A stretch of 39,303 nt of DNA from Candidatus Wolfebacteria bacterium. Its GTDB lineage: Bacteria > Patescibacteriota > Minisyncoccia > UBA6257 > UBA9933. The stretch lies in NCBI GenBank assembly GCA_016188075.1, contig JACPIO010000013.1:1-39303 (forward strand). The letters run 5' to 3'. Position numbers and translations under genes: made by a program. The notes beneath the pieces were generated by a model. It was not told where the DNA came from and did no database searches. It saw only the letters and a list, made by a program, of their open reading frames with translations. The stretch's first letter is position 1; each line of letters begins with the position of its first letter. This document shows positions 1 through 5,892 of this stretch, one piece after another.

Positions 1-119
1 CCAACGGAAGCTATTTTACCGGTATCAATCCTTTAAAATCGAGCTGGGATCTGTATGACAACACAGCTAGTCTTACGAGGCTGACTGTGCAGGCTGATGG
101 CAACGTCGGCATTGGGACA
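1..119 (+). repeat. 119-bp intragenic direct repeat, copy 1
   Basis: This segment is identical to 469-589 apart from a 2-nt insertion in the second copy. It encodes one NGSYFTG...GNVGIGT module of the fibrous protein. The window starts inside it, so the contig may have broken at this repeat. Confidence 0.9.
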
Positions 120-727
120 ACGACGCCTGATTCTAACTACAAACTGACCACTTCCGGAGGCGGGGTCAAAGCGGAAAATAGTTCTGCTCTTCAGTCAGCC
201 GGCTATTTCTCCAATGCTGGCGGCGGCCCAGCCATAACAGCAGGTACTGGCGGCATGACCTTAGGCGGCGTCAACAAAACCGCGTGGCCTTCTGGCGGTA
301 CTAGCCAATGGGTTGATGGTACTGGCGGCATCATCTATTACAATGGCGGTAATGTGGGGATCGGAACCTCGACACCTCTTGCTCAATTGCATTTATATAG
401 TAATACTTCCAATGGATTATTTATTCAAAATACAGGTACTGGTTATGCTGGCGTGAGAGTACAGACCTCCAACGGAAGCTATTTTACCGGTATCACAATC
501 CTTTAAAATCGAGCTGGGATCTGTATGACAACACAGCTAGTCTTACGAGGCTGACTGTGCAGGCTGATGGCAACGTCGGCATTGGGACACCTGCGCCAAC
601 TAGTAAATTGCAAGTTGTGGGATTGCCTGTATATGCGAATAATGCGGCGGCAGTAGCTGGAGGCCTTACTGCCGGAGCTTTTTATAGAACTGGAGCAGAT
701 CCAGACCCCGTAATGATAGTTCATTAG
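3..727 (+). pseudogene. GIGTxxP-repeat surface/tail-fibre-like protein, 3' part, frameshifted
   Basis: The reading frame is open at the window's 5' edge and carries GNVGIGTTTP and GNVGIGTSTP motifs, typical of long fibrous surface or tail-fibre-like proteins that are common in Patescibacteria. A 119-bp segment at 1-119 recurs at 469-589 with two extra bases (CA). This shifts the frame and ends the first ORF at 506 (GITIL). The frame that matches the first copy resumes near 497, reads NPLKSSWDLYDN and GNVGIGTPAP again, and runs to a TAG at 725-727 (end PDPVMIVH). The original gene therefore probably covered the whole stretch. No C-terminal endosialidase-type chaperone domain is visible. Ligand and function are unknown. 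The indel may be real or an assembly error near a contig edge. Confidence 0.7.
469..589 (+). repeat. 121-bp intragenic direct repeat, copy 2 (with +2 insertion)
   Basis: Second copy of the module at 1-119. Around 491-500 it reads TATCACAATC where copy 1 reads TATCAATC. The extra CA causes the premature stop at 504-506. Confidence 0.9.
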
Positions 728-800
728 TTCGCAAACATAAGGATTTGTGAGGTAAGTAAAATAACTTATATGTCCAAATCAAAGATCATCTTTGGCCATC

Positions 801-821
801 TATCGAGGTTGAACCTCGATA
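801..821. repeat. 21-nt palindromic repeat, intergenic copy
   Basis: TATCGAGGTT-G-AACCTCGATA has 10-nt perfect arms around one base. The same sequence with C at the centre lies at 996-1016 inside the signal peptidase gene. The rest of 728-878 shows no gene and no clear promoter. Confidence 0.8.
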
Positions 822-878
822 ATTTTGAGAAATCAGGCATATTATCGTGGTGAAATCTTTATCAAATTCGGATAGTAC

Positions 879-1508
879 TTGAACAAGTTGCCTAGAAAAC
901 TTTTTATACCTTCTTTGATTTTAGCCGCGGCCGTGGCGATATTTTTTGCTGGAAATACAATCTATCAAATCTATGGAGATTCAACTCCTACAATTTATCG
1001 AGGTTCAACCTCGATAAATTCTACAGACTCCCCGCCCCCTCCCGCAAGCCCCGAGCCTAACTGCCCTTATCAAGAAGAAAAACGCGCGGTCCGCGGCGAC
1101 TCGCTCTCGGGCTTAATTGAAAACGGCGCCACGGTAAAAATTCTTTTTAATTATTACAAGTGCCGCGATCCCCAAAGAGGTGATATCATTGCCTATCATT
1201 ACGCCGCGAAAACCGACCCTATTATAAAAATCGTCAAGGGCGTTCCCGGAGATACTCTCGGTTTAAAAACCCAAAATGGCAAATGGCTGATTTTATTGAA
1301 TGGCGAAATCGTCAAAAATTCCAAAGGCGAGGAGTATGAAATAGACGGGTCGGGTGAGCGGATGCTCTCGCTCTATATCAAAGATTACAAGGGCGTGATT
1401 CCCGAAGGAGCCTATCTCCTCCTTGGCAATTTAAAAAACGGCAGCCTGGACAGCACCCGCTTTGGTTTAGTCGGCAAAGAAGATATATTGGGAAAAGTGG
1501 AGCAGTAG
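879..1508 (+). CDS. lepB: signal peptidase I-like serine protease (S26 family)
   Basis: Membrane-anchored protease expected to cleave signal peptides on the outer face of the cytoplasmic membrane. One N-terminal membrane segment (about residues 8-28) is followed by a Pro/Ser-rich linker and the S26 boxes. These are VRGDSLSG with the likely nucleophile Ser75, RGDIIAYHY, IIKIVKGVPGDT with the likely general-base Lys117, and NGSLDSTRFGLVG corresponding to box E. The family SM box is SL here, so it is divergent. The start is TTG: an in-frame TAG lies 6 nt upstream (873-875) and the anchor begins immediately. There is no Shine-Dalgarno site. Residues 40-46 (YRGSTSI) are encoded exactly by a palindromic repeat also present upstream of the gene. 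Confidence 0.75.
   Translation: MNKLPRKLFIPSLILAAAVAIFFAGNTIYQIYGDSTPTIYRGSTSINSTDSPPPPASPEPNCPYQEEKRAVRGDSLSGLIENGATVKILFNYYKCRDPQRGDIIAYHYAAKTDPIIKIVKGVPGDTLGLKTQNGKWLILLNGEIVKNSKGEEYEIDGSGERMLSLYIKDYKGVIPEGAYLLLGNLKNGSLDSTRFGLVGKEDILGKVEQ
996..1016. repeat. 21-nt palindromic repeat inside lepB
   Basis: TATCGAGGTT-C-AACCTCGATA is in phase with lepB codons 40-46 (YRGSTSI) in the linker between membrane anchor and catalytic domain. It differs from the intergenic copy at 801-821 only in the central base. Confidence 0.8.
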
Positions 1509-1526
1509 AGTCTTGAATAAGAGCTT

Positions 1527-1590
1527 TAAAATTGTTTACCTTATATAAGATTAATCTTTTATAATAGACACAATTCGGAGAGAAAAATTC
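1527..1590. repeat. AT-rich palindromic repeat, family E copy 1
   Basis: The core at 1541-1564 (TTATATAAGATTAATC...) is almost self-complementary and matches the reverse complement of the cores at 31239-31262 and 34118-34141. Flanks such as TAAAAT(T)GTTT and AGAGAAAAATT are shared with copy 2. It follows the lepB stop by about 20 nt. Confidence 0.75.
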
Positions 1591-1616
1591 GTGGCCAATG
1601 CGACCAGGGCACGCCC

Positions 1617-1645
1617 TTTACGGCGGGCAAAAATTGCTCTAAAAT
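1617..1645 (+). promoter_or_regulatory. predicted leaderless promoter of the CopZ-like gene
   Basis: TTTACG, 17-nt spacer, TAAAAT, then exactly 6 nt to ATG 1652. Transcription would start at or next to the A of the start codon, and there is no Shine-Dalgarno site. The same geometry is seen at 8143, 21069 and 27631. Confidence 0.6.
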
Positions 1646-1651
1646 AAATCA

Positions 1652-1888
1652 ATGGAAAAATTAATCCTGCATATTGAAGGTATGCACTGCGGCGCTTGCG
1701 CCACTGGGATTCAGATGTTAGTCTCCCAGATGGAAGGCGTGAAATCAATTTTTGTGGACTACGAAAGTAAAAAAGGCGAGGTGGAATTCGACCCTGTTAA
1801 GGTTTCCCAAGAAAGCATCTTTAAAAACATCGAAGATTTAGGCTATAAAGCCTCGGCTGCGCCCGCGGAGTTGCAAAAAAATACCTAA
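1652..1888 (+). CDS. heavy-metal-associated (HMA) domain copper chaperone
   Basis: 78-residue cytosolic protein consisting of one HMA fold. GMHCGACA near residue 10 gives the GMxCxxC soft-metal site that binds Cu(I) in CopZ/Atx1 proteins, and DLGYKA near the end fits the last strand. It probably hands copper to the P1B ATPase at 5893. It opens a cluster of membrane and thiol-redox genes. The last base of its TAA is shared with the next ATG (TAATG). Exact metal is inferred, and mercury is possible. A MerP-like role is less likely because no signal peptide is present. Confidence 0.85.
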   Translation: MEKLILHIEGMHCGACATGIQMLVSQMEGVKSIFVDYESKKGEVEFDPVKVSQESIFKNIEDLGYKASAAPAELQKNT

Positions 1889-2313
1889 TGCTTATACTAC
1901 AGACGATGAAACCTTCCATCTCTTTAATTATCGCATTAATTTTTATTCTGCTCGCGGTTTTTGGGTTTAGCGCCATGAGCCACAGCGAGGAGCACGGCCA
2001 CATCGGCTGTTTGGCCGCCACCGCCTCAAACGCCGATTGCCCAGCGAAAAGCGATGCCTTTGATTTCTTTTCTTTCCACTTGGGCGCCTTAAAATTTTTT
2101 TCCACGGCGGTTTTCAGCAAAAATTTAATCGCGGCGTTTTTCTTAATTTTTGCCGCCGCGATTCTACAGCTCATCTTTTCCAAACCAAGCGAAACGCAAA
2201 AAAACACGCCTGACGCCCATCCCTCTCAATTCTTAAAATCCGCTGTTCCCCTCCGACACCGACAAAATTTTTCCTGGCTTAGCCTTTTAGAGTCGAGCCC
2301 CAACGCCGTTTAG
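1888..2313 (+). CDS. hypothetical two-helix membrane protein of copper cluster
   Basis: Not recognised as a named family. It overlaps the chaperone stop (TAATG). An alternative start at 1906 (MKPSISL) would put the first hydrophobic helix directly at the N-terminus. The first helix is IALIFILLAVFGF and the second IAAFFLIFAAAILQLIF. The loop between them holds SHSEEHGHIGC and NADCPAK, a His/Cys content suited to metal contact outside the membrane. The tail is short, hydrophilic and basic. Coupling to the metal chaperone suggests metal handling, but no enzymatic motif is seen. Confidence 0.6.
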   Translation: MLILQTMKPSISLIIALIFILLAVFGFSAMSHSEEHGHIGCLAATASNADCPAKSDAFDFFSFHLGALKFFSTAVFSKNLIAAFFLIFAAAILQLIFSKPSETQKNTPDAHPSQFLKSAVPLRHRQNFSWLSLLESSPNAV

Positions 2314-2315
2314 GA

Positions 2316-2348
2316 GCGCGATTAAAAATCGTCTATTTTTGATCGCGC
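2316..2348. repeat. 14-bp inverted repeat (stem-loop)
   Basis: GCGCGATTAAAAAT, 5-nt loop, ATTTTTGATCGCGC. The arms are perfect except one position that would be a G-U pair in RNA. It lies directly after the stop of the 1888 gene. No T-run follows, so it may protect or punctuate the mRNA rather than terminate it. Confidence 0.6.
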
Positions 2349-2358
2349 CCATTCTCGA

Positions 2359-2380
2359 ACCCTTAATAAGGGGTCTTTTT
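2359..2380 (+). terminator. possible weak terminator
   Basis: A short CCCTT/AAGGG stem around AAT is followed by TCTTTTT, just before the DUF1573 gene. The stem is weak, so it may attenuate rather than end transcription. Confidence 0.35.
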
Positions 2381-2400
2381 ACTTTTAAAAATCAAAAAAT

Positions 2401-2895
2401 ATGAAACAACTGATAAACATCGCAATAACTATCGCCATCAGCTTCGCGGTCATCGCCGGATTAATCTGGCTTAGCCGAACCGCTCCCCCAAAAAAATCGA
2501 GCGCGACCTCCCGCGGACTGCTTGAGGCCAGCGAAACATTTTTCAATTTCGGAGAAATTTCAATGGCCCAAGGAAAAGTGAGCCGTAACTTCCCGATCAA
2601 AAACTCCGGATCAGAATCAATAGAGCTAAACACTCTTTATACCTCCTGTATGTGCACCACTGCTTCATTTATAAAGGCCGGCTCCAGATTCGGGCCTTTT
2701 GGCATGCCCGGACACGGCTTTGTGCCGCCGCTAAACCAAAGTCTCACGCCCGGAGAAGAAGCCGGAGTAGAAGTCGTTTTCGACCCAGCAGCGCACGGAC
2801 CAGCCGGAGTTGGTCCAATAGAAAGAGTGGTTTATTTGGAGAATAACGCCGGTCGGCCGCTCGAGTTAAAATTTAGAGCGGTGGTAACCCCGTAG
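2401..2895 (+). CDS. DUF1573-type membrane-anchored protein
   Basis: An N-terminal helix (about residues 5-25) anchors a DUF1573-like Ig-fold domain beginning FNFGEI. It contains FPIKNSGSESIELN and TSCMCTTA, matching the family pattern in which a Cys pair follows the second strand. It then has a Gly/Pro-rich loop and VVFDPAAHGP. Such domains face outside the membrane, often beside redox or metal genes. It lies 16 nt before ccdA, so the two are probably co-transcribed. No Shine-Dalgarno site; the upstream stretch is A/T only. The molecular role of this family is not established. Confidence 0.75.
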   Translation: MKQLINIAITIAISFAVIAGLIWLSRTAPPKKSSATSRGLLEASETFFNFGEISMAQGKVSRNFPIKNSGSESIELNTLYTSCMCTTASFIKAGSRFGPFGMPGHGFVPPLNQSLTPGEEAGVEVVFDPAAHGPAGVGPIERVVYLENNAGRPLELKFRAVVTP

Positions 2896-2911
2896 CCGCA
2901 ATAACTTCAAA

Positions 2912-3709
2912 ATGCAGACAAACCATCCAAAATTTAAAATTGCCATTTTGCTTTCGGCCGCCCTACTGCTCATTGGAATCATTCTTTTTTTCCGACTGAC
3001 GCCCGCCGGGACAACGACACTCTGGAATCTGTCAGGCGGCGGTAGATGGCTTTTTCCATTAGTGACCGTGGCAGCGCTTTTGGACAGCGTGAATCCGTGC
3101 GCTTTCTCGGTTCTTCTTCTGACAATCGCGTTTCTTTTTAGTATCGGGAAGGCGCGATCCGGTATTCTCAAAATCGGCAGCGTGTACATCTTGGGCATCT
3201 TCATCATCTACATTCTTATTGGCTTGGGCATTCTTCAAGCGCTTCATCTCTTTAACACGCCGCATTTTATGGCCAAGGTCGGGGCAGGGCTTTTAATCGC
3301 GCTGGGGTTAATCAATCTCGTGAATGAATTTTTTCCGTCATTCCCGATTAAGCTAAGAATTCCGGCTTCGGCTCATCAAAAAATAGGCCAGTTGATGCAA
3401 ACAGCGTCGCTCCCCGCCGCTTTCTTTTTGGGAGCGCTGGTTGGCCTTTGCGAATTTCCCTGCACCGGCGGTCCGTATCTTATGGTTCTGGGACTGCTTC
3501 ACGATCAGGCGACCTATCTCAAGGGCTTGAGCTATCTTCTTTACTACAACTTAATCTTCGCTCTGCCGCTTGCGATCATTCTTTTAATCGCGAGCGAAAA
3601 AACTCTTCACGACAAAGTGGCGCGATGGAAGAAAGAAGAATCAAAAAATATGAGGCTCTGGGGCGGAATTATTATGGTCGCCTTAGGCGTCTTAATCTTT
3701 ATGTTTTGA
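2912..3709 (+). CDS. ccdA: CcdA/DsbD-type thiol-disulfide transporter
   Basis: Polytopic membrane protein expected to carry reducing equivalents from cytosolic thioredoxin to outward-facing thiol proteins. About seven hydrophobic helices are visible. The conserved redox cysteines are in DSVNPCAFSVL and CEFPCTGGPY, the two half-sites of the CcdA fold. Likely clients are the neighbouring thioredoxin-like protein (4239) and Cys-containing domains in this cluster, by proximity only. A c-type cytochrome role is not supported because no haem-ligation genes are nearby. Confidence 0.85.
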   Translation: MQTNHPKFKIAILLSAALLLIGIILFFRLTPAGTTTLWNLSGGGRWLFPLVTVAALLDSVNPCAFSVLLLTIAFLFSIGKARSGILKIGSVYILGIFIIYILIGLGILQALHLFNTPHFMAKVGAGLLIALGLINLVNEFFPSFPIKLRIPASAHQKIGQLMQTASLPAAFFLGALVGLCEFPCTGGPYLMVLGLLHDQATYLKGLSYLLYYNLIFALPLAIILLIASEKTLHDKVARWKKEESKNMRLWGGIIMVALGVLIFMF

Positions 3710-3716
3710 CTTCAAT

Positions 3717-4217
3717 ATGAATACTCGAATTGAATTCGACAACTTAATCAAAAAAATCGAGGAGCTGAAAGAGACAGGTCAGACCCCGGATCTCGCGACT
3801 GAAGAAGATTTAAGTCTGGCTATTATGAACCTCTTGAGTCTTGAGGAACATTTCTTCTTTACTGGAGAAAAAACCGGAAAGTCGACGTATTTTGACCTAC
3901 TTGCTGAAGTGCGCGAAATCCGCAAAGCGCTTTTGGCGAAAATGATTCCCCGCCACGAAGGCGAAACATGGTGCATTTCAAAACATTTGCTGGCGACAAC
4001 CATGCGCCTGATTGAGGTGGGCACCAAACTCCAGTCGGACAAAAAAACCGCTGACGCGAAAGAAATGTTTGATCGCGCCTACAAAATATATTCTTTGTTC
4101 TGGGCGCTGCGACTAAAACTAATTGACACGGCCGGACTCAAAAAAACGGCTGCCGAAGAAAAACCCTGGACGCTCGAGGATATCGTCAATAAACTCGTGG
4201 ATTGCTGCGACGAATAA
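3717..4217 (+). CDS. hypothetical helical cytosolic protein
   Basis: Not recognised. It is 166 residues, mostly charged and amphipathic helices, with no membrane segment or signal peptide. TWCISKHLL and the C-terminal DCCDE hold the only cysteines, which might bind metal in keeping with the cluster. The pattern AKEMFDRAYKIYSLFWAL resembles a tetratricopeptide-like helix pair. It starts 7 nt after ccdA and is probably translated from the same message. Confidence 0.6.
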   Translation: MNTRIEFDNLIKKIEELKETGQTPDLATEEDLSLAIMNLLSLEEHFFFTGEKTGKSTYFDLLAEVREIRKALLAKMIPRHEGETWCISKHLLATTMRLIEVGTKLQSDKKTADAKEMFDRAYKIYSLFWALRLKLIDTAGLKKTAAEEKPWTLEDIVNKLVDCCDE

Positions 4218-4238
4218 AAAAATTATGAAGCATGAAAT

Positions 4239-4613
4239 ATGAAGCAGGGTTATACCTTAGCAGTGATTGCCGTTGTCATAGCTCTGACTGCGATCTGGTG
4301 GCGAATGGACGCGCCGCGAAGCGATCAAGCGCTCGACGCGTTCGCAAAGTGCTTAACGCAGAAAGGCATCGTGATGTACGGCGCGGATTGGTGCGGTCAT
4401 TGCCAAAATGAAAAATCAGCGTTCGGCAGCTCGTTTCGATTCGTGAATTACATTGAATGCCCAAAAGAACCGGAACGTTGTTTAGCCGCGGGAATCAACG
4501 GATATCCGACATGGACATTCTCCGACGGCCGAAAACTTGAAGGTGAACAGGGCCTTGAAAAACTTGCGGAGGAAAGCGATTGCCTGCTCGAAAATATAAA
4601 AGCTAGAAAATAG
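4239..4613 (+). CDS. membrane-anchored thioredoxin-fold protein (VKOR-partner type)
   Basis: One N-terminal helix is followed by a compact thioredoxin domain. Active site is YGADWCGHCQ, the cis-Pro loop GYPTW, and extra cysteines occur in YIECPKEPERC. The order matches the thioredoxin domains fused to or partnered with bacterial VKOR (FA..L...G..MYGA.WC.HCQ..K..FG), here without the VKOR portion. It should oxidise or reduce disulfides outside the membrane, and CcdA at 2912 is the obvious electron partner. No VKOR gene lies in the window. Upstream ATGAAGCATGAAATATGAAG is a short direct repeat. Confidence 0.8.
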   Translation: MKQGYTLAVIAVVIALTAIWWRMDAPRSDQALDAFAKCLTQKGIVMYGADWCGHCQNEKSAFGSSFRFVNYIECPKEPERCLAAGINGYPTWTFSDGRKLEGEQGLEKLAEESDCLLENIKARK

Positions 4614-4676
4614 AATTTAAGAATTGGATTCTAAAAATCAAGAATAAAAAATTAGGCGGAAAAATAAAAAACTAAA

Positions 4677-5567
4677 ATGGATAACGAAAAAAATAACCAA
4701 ACAATCGAAGAAAAACCCAGAGATTACTTACTTTCTCTAAGCATTTTCGTATCAGCGCTCTTAATCGCCGGCGCCTGGATTTACACAGCCGGCTTGAAAT
4801 ACCAAGCAAATCAAGCGACGGGTTCGATCGAGAAAAACATCTTACCGCCGGGAGGAATCAATTTGCCGATTAGCTGGGGCGACTTGGGAGTGAAGATGGT
4901 AGACGCCGGCGTCATTGACAAAAAGAAATTTGAATTGCTCTACCCGTCCGAGAGAAACGAGATGGAGCGGCTTCTTTCTGGATCGACCAGCGAAAATCTT
5001 CAAATTAATTCCGAAAATTCGGGAATGATTTTAAATCTTCTCTGGGCATTGGGGCTGGGCAATAAAAACGATATTTTAGAAAAAGGGCCAATGACGGATA
5101 TGCGCTACGGCGGCCCGCAAAATTTCGCCTCGACCGCCGGCTGGACAATAGCTCAAGGCAATCCAATGGATCACTATTCGAAACATGAGTTTATTGTTCT
5201 TACCCCGGAAAAGCAGCAAATAGTGGAGCGGATAGCGAAAAACATTTACCGTCCCTGTTGCGACAACGCGACTTATTTCCCGGACTGCAATCACGGCATG
5301 GCAATGCTCGGACTCCTCGAACTCATGGCTTCGCAGGGAATTTCCGAAGAAGAAATGTATAAGGTCGCCCTTCAAGTAAATGCCTACTGGTTCCCGGACA
5401 CCTATCTCACTATCGCGCAATATCTCGCCTCCAGAGGCATTGATTGGAACGAGGCTGACCCCAAAGAGATTTTAGGAGCGAATTATTCGAGCGCGTCCGG
5501 CTACAAACAGATTCTTTCTCAAGTTACCACTCCAACTAAAAGTAGCGGCGGAGGTTGCGGAGCGTAA
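4677..5567 (+). CDS. membrane-anchored Cys/His-rich protein of copper cluster
   Basis: No named family recognised. A charged N-terminus and one helix (about 18-40) precede a large domain probably outside the membrane. A striking block, YRPCCDN then FPDCNHGMAMLGLLELM, combines a Cys pair, CNH and a Met. The protein ends in SSGGGCGA. These residues suit soft-metal binding or disulfide exchange. Position between a thioredoxin-like protein and the P1B ATPase supports a metal or redox role, but that is inference. Confidence 0.6.
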   Translation: MDNEKNNQTIEEKPRDYLLSLSIFVSALLIAGAWIYTAGLKYQANQATGSIEKNILPPGGINLPISWGDLGVKMVDAGVIDKKKFELLYPSERNEMERLLSGSTSENLQINSENSGMILNLLWALGLGNKNDILEKGPMTDMRYGGPQNFASTAGWTIAQGNPMDHYSKHEFIVLTPEKQQIVERIAKNIYRPCCDNATYFPDCNHGMAMLGLLELMASQGISEEEMYKVALQVNAYWFPDTYLTIAQYLASRGIDWNEADPKEILGANYSSASGYKQILSQVTTPTKSSGGGCGA

Positions 5568-5613
5568 GGAGAAGATATAAAGGTCGGATAAAAATAACTA
5601 ATTCGTAAAAATT

Positions 5614-5889
5614 ATGGAACTAAATAAACAAAAACTTTCGCTTGCGGCCACGGCAACCATGACAATAACATACATCATTTGCGGCATTTTTACCGCTCTT
5701 TTGCCGGATGTCGCCCTAAAATTTCTCGGCTGGATGGTTCACCTCGTTAATGTAGAGAAGTTTGCTGGCGGGGTTGAAGTAACCCTTGACAGCTTTATTC
5801 TTGGTCTATTACCGATCTTGTTTTACACTTATCTCGCTACCTATCTGTTTGCGTGGTTGTATAATAAATTTATTCAATCACGGCCGTAA
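5614..5889 (+). CDS. small DUF5676-like membrane protein
   Basis: 91 residues with two strongly hydrophobic segments (about 8-30 and 58-84), ending FAWLYNKF. Size, topology and the WLYN-type end fit the DUF5676 family of small membrane proteins found beside heavy-metal ATPases. It ends 3 nt before the ATPase start, so translational coupling is likely. Function unknown. Confidence 0.6.
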   Translation: MELNKQKLSLAATATMTITYIICGIFTALLPDVALKFLGWMVHLVNVEKFAGGVEVTLDSFILGLLPILFYTYLATYLFAWLYNKFIQSRP

Positions 5890-5892
5890 TAT

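Noticed and set aside
2866-3265. Minus ORFs opposite ccdA
   Set aside because: No domain or start signals; CcdA motifs fix the plus strand as coding.
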